DNA of 64,000 nucleotides, taken from contig NZ_FNJN01000008.1 in assembly GCF_900104345.1 (NCBI RefSeq), positions 1-64,000 of the forward strand, written 5' to 3'. Shown one piece after another: positions 1 through 11,279 of the stretch. The number at the start of each line of letters is the position of its first letter. The first letter of the stretch is position 1. Source of the stretch: Microbacterium testaceum StLB037 (GTDB lineage: Bacteria; Actinomycetota; Actinomycetes; Actinomycetales; Microbacteriaceae). The translations under genes and the position numbers were made by a program. The notes under the pieces are model-generated. The model was not told where the DNA came from. It made no database searches and was given only the letters and a program-made list of their open reading frames with translations.

Positions 1-227
1 TTCACCGCATCCGCCAGCGCGGACGGACTCGACCTCGGGCGCCGCGAACGCGGCTCCAACGCCTGGGCCTCACCCTCGGCCATCACCCGGGAACGGATCG
101 CGTAGAACGTCTTCCGGGAGATGCCTTCCTCCGCGCAGAACGTCGACACAGCCCCACGCGGAGCATCCGCTGGCCACCGCACGATCGCGAGACGGACACG
201 GGGATCGACAGGCTCATTTCGGCTCAC
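1..227 (-). CDS. IS481-like transposase, N-terminal part
   Basis: A GTG at 227 opens a frame that stays open to the window edge (75 codons visible). The translation starts MSRNEPVDPRVRLAIVRW and contains a helix-turn-helix segment, GAVSTFCAEEGISRKTFYAI (residues 24-43), followed by a basic SRRPRSSPSAL linker. This is the N-terminal DNA-binding domain seen in IS481-type transposases; the rve/DDE catalytic domain would lie beyond position 1. Family assignment is by motif memory. Whether the element is intact cannot be judged. Confidence 0.65.
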   Translation of the reverse strand, partial: MSRNEPVDPRVRLAIVRWPADAPRGAVSTFCAEEGISRKTFYAIRSRVMAEGEAQALEPRSRRPRSSPSALADAV

Positions 228-319
228 ACCCTCATCAGAGCCGCCGAAGTGTCACCATCACACACCCCGAAAGTGTCACCGATGTCCTGAGGCAGAACTG
301 TCACCAAAGTCCTGAGACA
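1..319 (-). mobile_element. End of an IS481-like insertion sequence, truncated by window edge
   Basis: The region holds the start of a transposase-like gene reading out of the window and, ahead of it, a repeat-rich terminus. Read on the minus strand the end begins TGTCTCAGGACTTTGGTGAC at 319. A second copy of a 17-base motif lies 25 bases inside: 299-315 and 274-290 differ at two positions. A third partial copy (GTGTCACC) sits near 250. Ends beginning TGT are typical of the IS481/IS3 supergroup. The exact boundary and any target duplication cannot be seen because the other end is outside the window. Confidence 0.6.
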
Positions 320-428
320 TGACAGAGCCCACGTCAGCGAGACGCCGAAATGTCAGCGAGATGCTTTCTCGCGGAGGACAACGCCGCGCGCGAGCAGAAC
401 GGGACCCCGGATGCCGGGACCCTCGTCC

Positions 429-767
429 TCAGCCGCCGTACAGGCCGTACGAGGTGGTGCCGTAACCCACGATCGCGAGCCAGAACGCGGCGGAGAGCGT
501 CAGCCCCGCGAGGAGGGCGATCGCGAGCTCGCCCGCCCTTCGCCGCTGGCCGATCGCGAAGGCCACACCGAACGCGACGAGCGGGAACACGATGGGAAGG
601 ATGTACACGAACCAGCCCAGACCGTTGAGCCCCAGGGGGCCGTTGACCTGCTGGATCAGCAGCGCGACCGAGCTCCACACGACGTACGCGTAGAACAGGC
701 CGAAGAGTCCCGCGATCGTGACGAGAAGCCACGTCGGCAGGTGGCGGGTGCGAACGGGAGTGCTCAT
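429..767 (-). CDS. Small integral membrane protein, unknown function
   Basis: Encodes 112 residues from ATG 767 (MSTPVRTRHLPTWLL). Three hydrophobic segments are visible: about residues 11-32, 45-65 and 80-103, with a short basic loop (GQRRRAGE) before the last. The start is set by the ATGA overlap with the upstream gene (764-767), implying translational coupling. No enzymatic motif is present. I recognise no family, but small paired membrane proteins of this kind are common beside actinobacterial ilv operons. It is transcribed from the gene at 764-1291. Confidence 0.7.
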   Translation of the reverse strand: MSTPVRTRHLPTWLLVTIAGLFGLFYAYVVWSSVALLIQQVNGPLGLNGLGWFVYILPIVFPLVAFGVAFAIGQRRRAGELAIALLAGLTLSAAFWLAIVGYGTTSYGLYGG

Positions 768-1291
768 GCGAAGGCTCCCAACGACAGGAACGGCCAGGGA
801 ACGAGAAGCACGATCCCCACGATCAGCAGCAGGAAGCGCTGCCACGTGCGCCAGCTGCGCGTGAGAGCGAGCACGGCGACGAACCACACGACCGGGGCGA
901 GCGCCGCGCCGATCGTCAGGGCGATCACCGTCACCGACGGAATGGGAAGACCGAGGCCGTTCAGCCGCAGTCCCGCGAGAAGCCAGCCGATCGCGAAGAG
1001 CAGGAACGTCGCCGCCACCATGCCGATCCCCACGAGACCCACGTTTCCGAGGGGCGCCGCGTGGGCGGCATCCGGGTCCTCATCGTCGACGTCGTCGACC
1101 GCGACCGGCTCGGAGCGGACGGGCTCGGGATGCCGGGTGACCGGCGCCGCGGCAGGCTGCAGGGGCTCGATCGGCTCGGCCTCGACCTCGCCGCCGGGGA
1201 CGGGGGTCGGCGCGTGCTTCTCGCCGACGTCGAGGGTGGGGTCGTCGTCACCGCCCCAGGACAGGGCGTCGTCATCGCGCGGAGTGCTCAC
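764..1291 (-). CDS. Membrane protein with acidic disordered N-terminus, unknown function
   Basis: Encodes 175 residues from GTG 1291 (VSTPRDDDALSWGGDDD). Residues 1-75 are low-complexity, acidic and Pro/Ala-rich. From about residue 80 there are three hydrophobic segments (GLVGIGMVAATFLLFAIGWL, then VTVIALTIGAALAPVVWFVA, then FLLLIVGIVLLVPWPF). The in-frame ATG at 1438 lies across the ilvC terminator hairpin and within ilvC coding sequence, so the GTG is preferred. It overlaps the next gene by ATGA. No known family is recognised; a cell-envelope location is inferred. Confidence 0.7.
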   Translation of the reverse strand: MSTPRDDDALSWGGDDDPTLDVGEKHAPTPVPGGEVEAEPIEPLQPAAAPVTRHPEPVRSEPVAVDDVDDEDPDAAHAAPLGNVGLVGIGMVAATFLLFAIGWLLAGLRLNGLGLPIPSVTVIALTIGAALAPVVWFVAVLALTRSWRTWQRFLLLIVGIVLLVPWPFLSLGAFA

Positions 1292-1342
1292 GGCTCCACG
1301 GTAGCGGCGCTCCCCCGCCGCCGGGCCGCGCCCCGCCGAAAC

Positions 1343-1382
1343 GTCGAACGCCCCGGAACCGCGAGGTTCCGGGGCGTTCGAC
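1343..1382 (-). terminator. Rho-independent terminator after ilvC
   Basis: A perfect 18-bp inverted repeat (1343-1360 and 1365-1382) with loop GCGA lies 7 bases past the ilvC stop codon and ends the ilvDBNC operon. The stem is very GC-rich and no long T run follows, as is common in high-GC actinobacteria. Confidence 0.8.
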
Positions 1383-1389
1383 GAGAGGA

Positions 1390-2481
<1,092 letters not shown>

Positions 2482-2991
2482 TCAGCCGCGCAGAACGCGC
2501 TCGGTGATGCTCTTGCCGCCGCGACCGACGGCGAGCAGGCCCGACTGCGCGAGCTCCTTGACACCGAAGGGCTCGATCGCCTTGAGGAAGGCCGCAACCT
2601 TGCCCGAGTCGCCGGTGATCTCGATCACGATGGCGTCGGGGGCGTAGTCGACGACCGACGCGCGGAAGAGGTTCACGACCTCGAGCACGTTGGAGCGGCT
2701 CGCGTTGTCGGCGCGCACCTTGACCAGGACGTGCTCGCGCTGGACGGAGCTGGCGGGGTCGAGCTCGACGATCTTGATGACGTTGATCAGCTTGTTCAGC
2801 TGCTTGGTCACCTGCTCGAGCGGCAGACCCTCGACGTCGACGACGACCGTGATGCGCGAGAGGCCCGGCACCTCGGTGACACCCACGGCGAGCGATTCGA
2901 TGTTGAAGCCGCGGCGGGCGAACAGGCCCGCGACGCGCGTGAGCAGACCGGGCTTGTCCTCGACGAGGAGGCTCAGAACGTGGCGGGACAT
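2482..2991 (-). CDS. ilvN: Acetolactate synthase small (regulatory) subunit
   Basis: Regulatory subunit of acetohydroxyacid synthase; binds valine through an N-terminal ACT domain and activates the catalytic subunit. The 169-residue product starts MSRHVLSLLVEDKPGLLTRV, the classic ACT opening, with GFNIESLAVG following, and a C-terminal ALS_ss_C domain from about residue 85 (HVLVKVRADNASRSNVLEVV). A GGAGG Shine-Dalgarno lies inside the end of ilvB, and only one base separates the ilvB stop from this ATG, so the two subunits are coupled. Confidence 0.97.
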   Translation of the reverse strand: MSRHVLSLLVEDKPGLLTRVAGLFARRGFNIESLAVGVTEVPGLSRITVVVDVEGLPLEQVTKQLNKLINVIKIVELDPASSVQREHVLVKVRADNASRSNVLEVVNLFRASVVDYAPDAIVIEITGDSGKVAAFLKAIEPFGVKELAQSGLLAVGRGGKSITERVLRG

Positions 2992-2992
2992 C

Positions 2993-4801
2993 TCAGTCCT
3001 CCTGCTCGTTAAAGGTGGGCGAGTGGTCGCGCGCGTACTGGACGTAGCTGTTGCTGACGCCCTGCGGGACCATCGGCCAGACCATGGCGTCGGCGCTCAC
3101 GACGAAATCGATCACGACCGGGCGGTCGTTCGTGTCGAGCGCGAGCTGGATGGCCGCGTCGATCTCGTCTTCTTTCTCGACGCGGATCGCCAGGCATCCG
3201 TACGCCTCGGCCAGCTTGACGAAGTCGGGGATGCGGCGGGTGCCGTGTCCCGTGTTCAGGTCGGTGTTCGAGTGGCGGCCGTCGAAGAACAGCGTCTGCC
3301 ACTGGCGCACCATGCCGAGCGAGGAGTTGTTGATGATCGCGACCTTGATCGGGATGTCGTTGATGACGCAGGTCGCGAGCTCCTGGTTGGTCATCTGGAA
3401 GCAGCCGTCGCCGTCGATCGCCCACACGGCGCGCTCGGGCTGGGCCACCTTGGCGCCCATGGCCGCGGGCACCGCGTAGCCCATGGTGCCGGCACCGCCG
3501 GAGTTGAGCCACGCGTTCGGGCGCTCGTACTTGATGAACTGCGCGGCCCACATCTGGTGTTGGCCCACGCCCGAGGCGTAAACGCCCTCGGGGCCGGTCA
3601 TCTCGCCGATGCGCTGAATCACGTACTGCGGCGAAAGCAGACCATCGGTGGTGGGCGTGTAGCCGAGCGGGAACTCCTCGCGGAGCCCGTTCAGGTAGGT
3701 CCACCACTCGGTGTAGTCGTGGGGCTGCTCGGCGTCGACGGCACGGAAGGCGGCGTCGAGGTCGACGAGCACGTCCTTCAGGTCGCCCACGATCGGCACA
3801 TCGGCCGTGCGGATCTTCGAGATCTCGGCGGGGTCGATGTCGACGTGCACCACCTGCGCGTGCGGGGCGAACAGCGCCGCCTTGCCGGTCACGCGGTCGT
3901 CGAAGCGCGCGCCGAGCGAGACGATCAGGTCGCTCTCTTGCAGGGCGAGCACCGCGGGAACGGTGCCGTGCATGCCCGGCATGCCGAGGTGCTGCTCGTG
4001 CGAGTCGGGGAACGCGCCGCGCGCCATGAGCGTGGTGACCACGGGCGCACCGGTCGCTTCGGCGAGCACCTTCAGCTCGGCCGAGGCGTTCGCGCGGATC
4101 GTGCCGCCGCCCACGTACAGCACGGGCTTCTTGGCGGTGGCGAGCAGCTGGGCCGCGGCCTGGATCTGCTTGCCGTGCGCTTTGGTCACCGGGCGGTAGC
4201 CGGGGAGCTCGACCTTGGGCGGCCAGACGAACGGCGCTTCGGCCTGCTGGGCGTCCTTGGTGATGTCGACGAGCACGGGACCGGGGCGACCGGTCGAGGC
4301 GATCTCGAAGGCCGCGGCGATCGCGCCGGGGATCTCTTCGGCGGTCTTCACCAGGAACGAGTGCTTGGTGATCGGCATCGTGATGCCGACGATGTCGGCT
4401 TCCTGGAAGGCATCCGTTCCCATGAGGGTCGAGAACACCTGGCCGGTGATGCAGACCAGCGGCACCGAGTCCATGTAGGCGTCGGCGATCGCGGTGACGA
4501 GGTTGGTCGCCCCAGGGCCCGACGTCGCGATGGCGACGCCGACCTTGCCCGAGGCGGCGGCGTAGCCCTCGGCCGCGTGACCGGCGCCCTGCTCGTGGCG
4601 CACGAGGATGTGGCGCACGTGCTCGTCGTCCATGAGCGGGTCGTAGACGGGCATGATCGCCCCGCCCGGCAGACCGAACACGTCGGTGACGCCGAGCAGG
4701 TCGAGCGAGCGGACGACCGCCTGCGCACCCGTCATCACGGGCGCCGGAGCGGTGCGGGCGGGCGGCCGGGGAATGGCTGCCGTGGAGGAATCGATGGACA
4801 T
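2993..4801 (-). CDS. ilvB: Acetolactate synthase large (catalytic) subunit
   Basis: ThDP- and FAD-dependent enzyme that condenses pyruvate with pyruvate or 2-oxobutyrate, the first common step of branched-chain amino-acid synthesis. The 602-residue product from ATG 4801 ([15 protein letters not shown]) has the catalytic Glu at residue 70 ([13 protein letters not shown]), the central FAD-region domain, and the ThDP/Mg motif [15 protein letters not shown] with [11 protein letters not shown] near the C-terminus. The longer upstream frame to 4912 overlaps ilvD and is rejected. It lies 46 bases after ilvD and one base before ilvN. Confidence 0.97.
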   Translation of the reverse strand: MSIDSSTAAIPRPPARTAPAPVMTGAQAVVRSLDLLGVTDVFGLPGGAIMPVYDPLMDDEHVRHILVRHEQGAGHAAEGYAAASGKVGVAIATSGPGATNLVTAIADAYMDSVPLVCITGQVFSTLMGTDAFQEADIVGITMPITKHSFLVKTAEEIPGAIAAAFEIASTGRPGPVLVDITKDAQQAEAPFVWPPKVELPGYRPVTKAHGKQIQAAAQLLATAKKPVLYVGGGTIRANASAELKVLAEATGAPVVTTLMARGAFPDSHEQHLGMPGMHGTVPAVLALQESDLIVSLGARFDDRVTGKAALFAPHAQVVHVDIDPAEISKIRTADVPIVGDLKDVLVDLDAAFRAVDAEQPHDYTEWWTYLNGLREEFPLGYTPTTDGLLSPQYVIQRIGEMTGPEGVYASGVGQHQMWAAQFIKYERPNAWLNSGGAGTMGYAVPAAMGAKVAQPERAVWAIDGDGCFQMTNQELATCVINDIPIKVAIINNSSLGMVRQWQTLFFDGRHSNTDLNTGHGTRRIPDFVKLAEAYGCLAIRVEKEDEIDAAIQLALDTNDRPVVIDFVVSADAMVWPMVPQGVSNSYVQYARDHSPTFNEQED

Positions 4802-4847
4802 GGGAGTACCTCGAGAACCGGGAGAAAGGTGAGAAGGGGGACGGCCG

Positions 4848-6566
4848 TCAGCCCGTGACCGCGCCCTCCGCGGCGGAGTGCACGAGCTTGGAGTACTTGG
4901 CCAGAACGCCACGGGTATAGCGCGGGGGAAGCGGTTCCCAGCCTTCGCGGCGGGAACTCAGCTCGGCGTCATCGACGATCAAGTCGAGAGTGCGAGCGGC
5001 GATATCGACCCGTATCAGATCACCATCGCGCACGAAGGCGATGGGACCTGCGTCCACCGCTTCGGGAGCTATGTGGCCGATGCACAGGCCGGTTGTGCCG
5101 CCTGAGAATCGTCCGTCCGTCAACAGTAGTACATCTTTTCCGAGGCCCGCGCCCTTGATGGCCGCGGTGATCGCGAGCATCTCGCGCATGCCCGGACCGC
5201 CCTTGGGACCCTCGTAGCGGATGACCACGACGTCGCCGGCGGCGATCTCGCCCGCCTCGAGGGCGTCCATCGCGCCGCGCTCGCGCTCGAACACGCGGGC
5301 GGGGCCTTCGAAGACGTTCCCGTCGAAGCCGGCCGACTTCACCACGGCGCCCTCAGGGGCCATCGAGCCGTGCAGGATCGTGATGCCGCCGGTCGCGTGG
5401 ATCGGGTCGTTGAACGAGTGGATGACCTTGCCGTCGACCGGGTCGGGGTTCAGATCCGCGAGGTTCTCGGCGAGGGTCTTGCCCGTGACGGTGAGCGCAT
5501 CACCGTGCAGCAGCCCCTCGTCGAGCATGGCCTTCATGATGACCGGGATGCCGCCGTGACGGTCGACGTCGTTCATGACGTACTGGCCGAAGGGTTTCAT
5601 GTCGGCCACGTGGGGCGTGCGGTCGCCGATGCGGTTGAAGTCGTGCAGGTTGAGCTCGACCTCGGCCTCGTTCGCGATGGCGAGCAGGTGCAGCACGACG
5701 TTGGTCGAGCCGCCGAGCGCCATGGCGAGGGCGATGGCGTTCTCGAACGCCTCTTTGGTGAGGATGTCGCGCGTGGTGATGCCCTGGCGCAGCAGGTTGA
5801 CCACGGCCTCGCCCGAGCGGTGGGCGAAGTAGTCGCGGCGGCGGTCGGCCGAGGGCGGGGCTGCGGAGCCGGGGAGGCTGAGGCCGAGGGCCTCGGCGAC
5901 GGACGCCATGGTGTTGGCGGTGTACATGCCACCGCACGCGCCCTCACCCGGGGCGATCGCGCACTCGATGCGCTTGAGGTCGGCCTCGCTCATCTTGCCC
6001 GCGAGGCACGCGCCCACGGCCTCGAACGAGTCGATGATCGTGACGTCCTTCTCGGTGCCGTCGCTGAGCTTGACCCAGCCCGGGGCGATGGAGCCGGCGT
6101 AGAGGAAGACGCTCGAGAGGTCGAGGCGAGCGGATGCCATGAGCATGCCGGGGATCGACTTGTCGCAGCCGGCGAGCAGCACGGAGCCGTCGAGGCGCTC
6201 GGCCATCATCACGGTCTCGACGCTGTCGGCGATGACCTCGCGCGACACGAGCGAGAAGTGCATGCCCTCGTGGCCCATCGAGATGCCGTCGGAGACGGAG
6301 ATCGTGCCGAACTGCAGCGGGTACCCGCCGCCGGCGTGCACGCCCTCTTTCGCGCCCTGCGCGAGGCGGTCGAGGCTGAGGTTGCAGGGCGTGATCTCGT
6401 TCCAGCTCGACGCGATGCCGATCTGGGGCTTGTCCCAATCCTCGTCACCCATGCCGACGGCGCGGAGCATTCCGCGCGACGTGGTGGCTTCGATGCCATC
6501 GGTGACGACGCGACTGCGGGGCTTGATGTCGAATTCGCCGGTGTTCGGATTCTGCGGTGCGGGCAT
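4848..6566 (-). CDS. ilvD: Dihydroxy-acid dehydratase
   Basis: Fe-S enzyme that dehydrates 2,3-dihydroxy-isovalerate and its methyl homologue to the 2-oxo acids. The 572-residue product shows the three conserved cysteines C61 (EITPCN), C134 (AGCDKSIPG) and C211 ([12 protein letters not shown]), and the C-terminal motif [20 protein letters not shown]. Length and cysteine set fit the actinobacterial/plant [2Fe-2S]-type enzyme; cluster type is inferred from the family. First gene of the ilvDBNC operon. The 140-base space upstream holds no clear leader-peptide attenuator. Confidence 0.96.
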   Translation of the reverse strand: MPAPQNPNTGEFDIKPRSRVVTDGIEATTSRGMLRAVGMGDEDWDKPQIGIASSWNEITPCNLSLDRLAQGAKEGVHAGGGYPLQFGTISVSDGISMGHEGMHFSLVSREVIADSVETVMMAERLDGSVLLAGCDKSIPGMLMASARLDLSSVFLYAGSIAPGWVKLSDGTEKDVTIIDSFEAVGACLAGKMSEADLKRIECAIAPGEGACGGMYTANTMASVAEALGLSLPGSAAPPSADRRRDYFAHRSGEAVVNLLRQGITTRDILTKEAFENAIALAMALGGSTNVVLHLLAIANEAEVELNLHDFNRIGDRTPHVADMKPFGQYVMNDVDRHGGIPVIMKAMLDEGLLHGDALTVTGKTLAENLADLNPDPVDGKVIHSFNDPIHATGGITILHGSMAPEGAVVKSAGFDGNVFEGPARVFERERGAMDALEAGEIAAGDVVVIRYEGPKGGPGMREMLAITAAIKGAGLGKDVLLLTDGRFSGGTTGLCIGHIAPEAVDAGPIAFVRDGDLIRVDIAARTLDLIVDDAELSSRREGWEPLPPRYTRGVLAKYSKLVHSAAEGAVTG

Positions 6567-6706
6567 TCTCGAAGTCTATTGCGCGGGTACGACACCCGAT
6601 GCTCCGCAGGCCGTGAACGCTCGATTAATCGGCGCTCGTGAACCCCGCGCCCGGTGCCGGCCGCATCGACTTCCGCGCGAACGCGGATCGTCGAGGTGGC
6701 GTCGGG

Positions 6707-7486
6707 TCAGTCGACGTGCGCACGACGCAGGCGCGCCACATCCTCCAACACCGCGACGAACGCGTCGATGTCGTCCACGCGGAGCGTCGCCGCGGTGTCT
6801 CCCCCGCCCACGCGCACGCCGAGGTCACCGGCATCCAGGGAGCTCAGGGCATCTTCATCGGTGACGTCGTCGCCCGCGAACAGCACGGCCGTCGCCCCGA
6901 CGCGCTCGCGCAAGCGCGCCACGGCGGAGTCCTTGCCCTCATGTCGGAACGAGAACTCGAGGATGTCGTGGCCGGTGCGACGCCGCCACGAGGGCGCTCG
7001 ATCGGCGAGCATCTCGTCGACGAGAGCACGGGCGGCCCGAGCGGTCGCGGCGTCCGCGGTGCGCGTGTGGACGCCGAGACCGTACTCCTTGGGCTCGATC
7101 CACACACCCGCCATGTCAGCCGTGCGCTCGAGGACCTCTTTCTGCAGCTCATCCCGCAGCTCGAGGTCGGCGGCGTCGTCGCCTGTCTCTTCGATCCCCG
7201 CACCGGGCACCCAGAACTGGGCGCCGTGCGAGCCCGCGAGCCAGATGGGCGAGGAGTCGTCGTGCTCGGCGATCTCGCGCAGGTGCCCGAGCGAGCGCCC
7301 CGACACCAGGGCGACGACCGTGCGCGGAAGCACCGCGAGGGCGTCGACCGCGGCCCGCGCACCCGGGGTCATCCGCGCCGACATCGGCTCGTCGACGAGC
7401 GGCGAGAGCGTGCCGTCAAAATCGAGGGCGATGAGAAGCGTGTCGGTGGTGGCGACGGCCTCGACCGTCGCGTCTGCGGCGGTCAC
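6707..7486 (-). CDS. otsB: Trehalose-6-phosphate phosphatase
   Basis: Removes phosphate from trehalose-6-phosphate in the OtsAB pathway. The 259-residue HAD-superfamily protein has the nucleophile motif LDFDGTLSP (D22 and D24), the second motif VSGRS, and the fourth motif GDDVTDEDAL near residue 215. Its start overlaps the otsA stop by four bases (ATGA type), so synthesis of the two enzymes is coupled. Length is normal for bacterial OtsB. It is cytosolic, with no signal peptide. Confidence 0.95.
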   Translation of the reverse strand: MTAADATVEAVATTDTLLIALDFDGTLSPLVDEPMSARMTPGARAAVDALAVLPRTVVALVSGRSLGHLREIAEHDDSSPIWLAGSHGAQFWVPGAGIEETGDDAADLELRDELQKEVLERTADMAGVWIEPKEYGLGVHTRTADAATARAARALVDEMLADRAPSWRRRTGHDILEFSFRHEGKDSAVARLRERVGATAVLFAGDDVTDEDALSSLDAGDLGVRVGGGDTAATLRVDDIDAFVAVLEDVARLRRAHVD

Positions 7487-8970
7487 TCGGCATCCGTTTC
7501 GTCGATGGGCTCGCGCTCGGGGACCGAACCGTCGTCGTGTTCGACCACCTCGGCGGCGGCGGCGCTCGACGATTTCTCGTGGAAGACCGAGAGCGCCTCG
7601 AGGAACTCCCGCGACCAGTCCTCGACGTCGTGATCGCGCACGCGTTTGCGCAGGGCCCGCATGCGGCGGCCCTGCTCGGCGGCGGGCATGTCGATCGCGC
7701 GCAGGATCTGGTCCTTCAGCCCGTCGATGTCGTGCGGGTTGATGAGCAGGGCGCTGCCCATCTCGTCGGCGGCTCCCGCGAACTCGCTCAGCACGAGCAC
7801 GCCGCGGTTGTCGATGCGGCTGGCGACGTACTCCTTGGCGACGAGGTTCATGCCGTCGCGGAGCGCGGTGACGAGCATGACGTCGGCAGCGAGGAAGAGG
7901 GCGACCATCTCTTCGCGCGGGTACGACTGGTGCAGGTAGCGGATGGCCGTGTGCGTGGTGGTGTCGTAATCGCCGTTGATGCGCCCGACGGTCATCTCGA
8001 TCTCGTCGCGCAGCTGCACGTAGGCGTCGACGCGCTCGCGGCTCGGGCTCGCCACCTGCACGAGGGTGGCGTCCTCGACGGTGGCACGGCCGTCTTCGAG
8101 CAGTTCACCCCACGCTTTCAGGCGGTGGCGGATGCCCTTGGTGTAGTCGAGGCGGTCGACGCCCAGGAGAATCTTGCGCGGATTGCCGAGCCCCTCGCGG
8201 ATCTCTTTGGCGCGCTGCTGGATCTCGGGCTTCTGCGCGAGCTCGATGTACGACTCGGCGTCGATCGAGATGGGGAACGCCTTCGCAAGGGCGACGCGCG
8301 TGCCGCCCTGGGAGTCGGGCACCAGGATGCCGCTGGCCTTGGTCTCGTACCGCAGCTGTCGCCGCACGGCCCGGGCGAAGTTGCCGGCGTCGGCCACCCG
8401 CTGGAATCCGATGACGTCGGCGCCGAGAAGTCCCTCGAGCACCTGCTTGCGCCAGGGCAGCTGCGAGTACAGGCCGTAGGCGGGGAACGGGATGTGGTGG
8501 AAGTACCCGATCGTGAGGTCGGGGCGCAGCTCGCGCAGCAGTTTGGGGACGAGCTGGAGCTGGTAGTCCTGCACCCACACGATGCCGCCCTCGGCGGTCA
8601 CGTCGGCGGCGGCGCGGGCGAAGCGTTCGTTCACCTTCACGTAGGCGTCCCACCACGCGCGCTTGTACGTCGGCGCGGCGATGACGTCGTGGTACAGCGG
8701 CCAGATGGTGTCGTTCGAGAAGCCCTCGTAGTAGAGCTGCACGTCGGACGCCGACAGGGTCACGGGAACGAGGTGCGTGCCCTCGAAGTCGAAGGGGTCG
8801 ACGGTGGCATCGGCTTGACCGGCCCATCCGACCCAGGCGCCTTCGGCGCGACGCATGACGGGTTCGAGAGCGGTGACGAGACCGCCGGGTGAGCGTCGCC
8901 ACCCCTCGCCGTCGGGGGTGCGATCGACGGGCAGTCGGTTGGCGACGACGACGAAATCGGCCTGGGTCAC
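7483..8970 (-). CDS. otsA: Trehalose-6-phosphate synthase (GT20)
   Basis: Transfers glucose from UDP- or GDP-glucose to glucose-6-phosphate. The 495-residue product has the N-terminal [12 protein letters not shown] with the glycine pair SPGGL, the substrate motif [23 protein letters not shown], and [15 protein letters not shown] near the C-terminus, all typical of GT20. It starts with GTG 8970 behind a GAGGAGG ribosome-binding site. First gene of otsA-otsB. Actinobacteria use trehalose as a stress solute and reserve sugar; nothing in the sequence shows a specific regulator. Confidence 0.96.
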   Translation of the reverse strand: MTQADFVVVANRLPVDRTPDGEGWRRSPGGLVTALEPVMRRAEGAWVGWAGQADATVDPFDFEGTHLVPVTLSASDVQLYYEGFSNDTIWPLYHDVIAAPTYKRAWWDAYVKVNERFARAAADVTAEGGIVWVQDYQLQLVPKLLRELRPDLTIGYFHHIPFPAYGLYSQLPWRKQVLEGLLGADVIGFQRVADAGNFARAVRRQLRYETKASGILVPDSQGGTRVALAKAFPISIDAESYIELAQKPEIQQRAKEIREGLGNPRKILLGVDRLDYTKGIRHRLKAWGELLEDGRATVEDATLVQVASPSRERVDAYVQLRDEIEMTVGRINGDYDTTTHTAIRYLHQSYPREEMVALFLAADVMLVTALRDGMNLVAKEYVASRIDNRGVLVLSEFAGAADEMGSALLINPHDIDGLKDQILRAIDMPAAEQGRRMRALRKRVRDHDVEDWSREFLEALSVFHEKSSSAAAAEVVEHDDGSVPEREPIDETDAE

Positions 8971-8994
8971 AGGTCCTCCTCGGGGATCGTCCTC

Positions 8995-9000
8995 AGGCTA
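8995..9000 (-). promoter_or_regulatory. Probable -10 element of otsAB
   Basis: On the minus strand TAGCCT lies 24 bases before the otsA GTG, with a GAGGAGG ribosome-binding site between. Transcription would start with a short leader, unlike the leaderless genes nearby. No convincing -35 was seen. Confidence 0.45.
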
Positions 9001-9110
9001 ACAGCGGGCCCGATCCGCGCACGGGGGTGGACGGGATGCGATACGTGCGTCTCGCGCTCGGTCCGGTCGCGCTTCGCTGTCAAGGTGCGGCGCCGGATCA
9101 CACCGCTCGA

Positions 9111-9116
9111 TAGGTT
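9111..9116 (+). promoter_or_regulatory. Leaderless -10 element (TAGGTT)
   Basis: TAGGTT is followed by six bases and then the ATG at 9123, with no Shine-Dalgarno between. This spacing puts the transcription start on or beside the start codon. Confidence 0.5.
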
Positions 9117-9122
9117 GGGCTC

Positions 9123-9377
9123 ATGCGGCAGTACATCTTCGGAACCGGTCTTCTCAGCGCCATCACCGGCGGCGTCACGCTCCTGCGCGGTCTCAAGAAC
9201 GACGAGCCGTTCACCTGGCGCACGGCGCTGGCGTGGCTGAGCTGGGGCATCACTCTCGCGCTCGCGATCGGCGCGGTCGTCGACACGCGCCGCGCACGTC
9301 GGGGTCGCGTGATCTCGGGGGACTCCCCCGTCTCGAAGAAGCAGGAGAAGCTGTTCAAGAAGCGTCTCGCGCGCTGA
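9123..9377 (+). CDS. Small membrane protein, unknown function
   Basis: Encodes 84 residues. A hydrophobic stretch at 1-18 (MRQYIFGTGLLSAITGGV) and a second at about 36-53 (ALAWLSWGITLALAIGAVV) suggest two membrane spans, with a strongly basic C-terminus (SKKQEKLFKKRLAR) on the cytosolic side. The gene stands alone with its own leaderless promoter and a shared hairpin downstream. I do not recognise a family. Confidence 0.65.
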   Translation: MRQYIFGTGLLSAITGGVTLLRGLKNDEPFTWRTALAWLSWGITLALAIGAVVDTRRARRGRVISGDSPVSKKQEKLFKKRLAR

Positions 9378-9392
9378 CCCACGGAGACCTCA

Positions 9393-9424
9393 CGGATGCC
9401 GCGGCCTCGAGGTCGCGGCATCCG
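9393..9424. terminator. Bidirectional hairpin between convergent genes
   Basis: CGGATGCCGCG (9393-9403) pairs perfectly with CGCGGCATCCG (9414-9424), and the loop contains a further CCTCGAGG palindrome. It sits between the convergent small membrane gene and the thiolase gene. The stem contains the over-represented GGATGCC heptamer in both orientations. Confidence 0.65.
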
Positions 9425-9441
9425 TTCGTTTCGGGCCGGCC

Positions 9442-10629
9442 CTACCGGGTGAGGATCAACGCGTCGCCCTGACCGCCGCCACCGCAGAGCGCCACCGCGG
9501 CCGTCCCGCGGCCGCGACGGACGAGTTCGTGCACCGCGTGGACGACGAGACGGTTGCCCGAGGCGCCGATGGGGTGCCCGATCGCGATGCCGCCGCCGTG
9601 CGGGTTGACGACCTCGCCGGAAACGCCCAGCTCGGCCTGCGACCGCGCGACCACGGCGCCGAAGGCCTCGTTGATCTCGATGAGGTCGAGGTCGGATGCC
9701 GCGATGCCCTGCTTCTCGAGCGCTTTCGCGATCGCGCGGGCGGGCTGGGCGTGCAGGGAGTTGTCGGGGCCGGCGACCTGACCTGCGGCCCCGACTACGG
9801 CGAGCACGTCCCACCCGCGCTCGTCGGCGATCGCGCGGGTGGTGACGACCACCGCGGAGGCGCCGTCGGAGATCTGCGAGGCGTTTCCCGCGGTGATCGA
9901 GCCGCCCTCGGCGAAGGCGGGACGCAGCTTCGCGAGCGTCTCGACCGTCGTGTCGGCGCGGATGCCCTCGTCGGCCGAGACGACCACGGGGTCGCCCTTC
10001 CGCTGCGGGATCGACACCGGGACGATCTCGGCGTCGAAGATCCCGTCCGCCTGCGCGGCGGCGGCGCGCTGGTGGGAGCGGGCGGCCACGGCATCCTGAG
10101 CTTCGCGCGTGACCTCGTACCGGGCGTTCGCGCGCTCGGTCGAGGCGCCCATGCTCTCGCGGTCGTACGCGTCGGTGAGGCCGTCGTACGCCATGTGGTC
10201 GAGCACCTCGACGGAGCCGTAGGCGTAGCCGTCGCGCGAGTTCATCAGCAGGTGCGGGGCACGGGTCATCGACTCCATGCCCGCGGCGACGACCACCGTC
10301 GCGTCTCCCAGGCGCAGCATGCGTGCCGCGTCGATGATCGCGGTGAGACCCGACAGGCAGACCTTGTTGATGGTGGCGGAGTGCACGTCCCAACCGATGC
10401 CCGCTTCGATCGCGGCCTGGCGCGCGGCGTTCTGCCCCGCTCCGGCCTGCAGCACGTGGCCCACGAGCACCGCATCGACGGCGTCGGCGGGGATGCCGCC
10501 GTGCTCGAGCGCCCCGCGGATGGCGGCCGCCCCGAGCTGCACGGCGGTTAACGGGGCGAGCTGCCCCTTCAGTCGGCCCTGCGGGGTGCGGGCGGCGGCG
10601 ACGATGACGACGTCTTTCTGTGCGTTCAT
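9442..10629 (-). CDS. Acetyl-CoA C-acyltransferase (thiolase)
   Basis: Thiolase of 395 residues, the usual length for AtoB/PcaF/PhaA types. The nucleophilic Cys91 is in INKVCLSGL, the active-site His in [16 protein letters not shown] and the second Cys in [14 protein letters not shown]. Its ATG overlaps the stop of CoA-transferase subunit B (ATGA at 10626-10629), so it is the third gene of a coupled operon. The operon could cleave acetoacetyl-CoA (ketone-body use) or 3-oxoadipyl-CoA (aromatic catabolism). No other pca genes are nearby, so the substrate is not settled. Confidence 0.9.
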   Translation of the reverse strand: MNAQKDVVIVAAARTPQGRLKGQLAPLTAVQLGAAAIRGALEHGGIPADAVDAVLVGHVLQAGAGQNAARQAAIEAGIGWDVHSATINKVCLSGLTAIIDAARMLRLGDATVVVAAGMESMTRAPHLLMNSRDGYAYGSVEVLDHMAYDGLTDAYDRESMGASTERANARYEVTREAQDAVAARSHQRAAAAQADGIFDAEIVPVSIPQRKGDPVVVSADEGIRADTTVETLAKLRPAFAEGGSITAGNASQISDGASAVVVTTRAIADERGWDVLAVVGAAGQVAGPDNSLHAQPARAIAKALEKQGIAASDLDLIEINEAFGAVVARSQAELGVSGEVVNPHGGGIAIGHPIGASGNRLVVHAVHELVRRGRGTAAVALCGGGGQGDALILTR

Positions 10630-11279
10630 GCGTGCTGCTCCTCAGCGAGTCGGACGGTCAGCTCGGGCTCGGTGGCGGCCCGCACCTCGTCGACGCTCAC
10701 CCCGGGGGCGAGCTCGACGAGCACGAGTCCATCCTCCGTCACATCGATCACGGCGAGGTCGGTGATGATCCGGTCGACGACGCCGCGGCCGGTGAGCGGC
10801 AACGAGCACTCGTCGACGATCTTCGGTGAGCCGTCGCGGGCGACGTGCTCCATGAGCACGATCACGCGGGCGGCGCCGTGGACGAGGTCCATCGCTCCCC
10901 CGGGGCCCTTGACCATCTTTCCGGGGATCATCCAGTTCGCCAGATCTCCGGATGCCGACACCTGCATCGCCCCGAGGATGGCGGCGTCGATCTTGCCCCC
11001 GCGGATCATCCCGAAGCTCAGGGCCGAGTCGAAGAACGCCGACCCCGGGAGGGTGGTCACGGTCTCTTTGCCGGCGTTGATGAGGTCGGCGTCCACCGCG
11101 TCCTCGGTCGGGTAGGGACCGACGCCGAGGATGCCGTTCTCGGACTGCAGCACGACCGTGACCGCGTCGGGCACGTAGTTGGGCACGAGGGTCGGCAGGC
11201 CGATGCCGAGGTTGACGTACGAGCCGTCGGCGAGCTCGCGGGCGGCGCGGGCGGCCATCTCGGTGCGGGACAGAACCAT
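10626..11279 (-). CDS. 3-oxoacid CoA-transferase subunit B
   Basis: Beta subunit of a class I CoA-transferase (succinyl-CoA:3-oxoacid type), 217 residues. The catalytic glutamate is E47 in the SENGILG motif, followed by [20 protein letters not shown] and the conserved [20 protein letters not shown]. It overlaps subunit A upstream and the thiolase downstream by ATGA junctions, keeping the heterodimer subunits in step. It moves CoA between succinyl-CoA and acetoacetate or 3-oxoadipate; the sequence alone does not choose between ScoB/AtoA and PcaJ. Confidence 0.92.
   Translation of the reverse strand: MVLSRTEMAARAARELADGSYVNLGIGLPTLVPNYVPDAVTVVLQSENGILGVGPYPTEDAVDADLINAGKETVTTLPGSAFFDSALSFGMIRGGKIDAAILGAMQVSASGDLANWMIPGKMVKGPGGAMDLVHGAARVIVLMEHVARDGSPKIVDECSLPLTGRGVVDRIITDLAVIDVTEDGLVLVELAPGVSVDEVRAATEPELTVRLAEEQHA

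Noticed and set aside
6567..6706. Leader-peptide attenuator or riboswitch ahead of ilvD
   Set aside because: I found no run of Leu/Ile/Val codons followed by alternative hairpins in the 140-base space; no conserved riboswitch core is recognisable.
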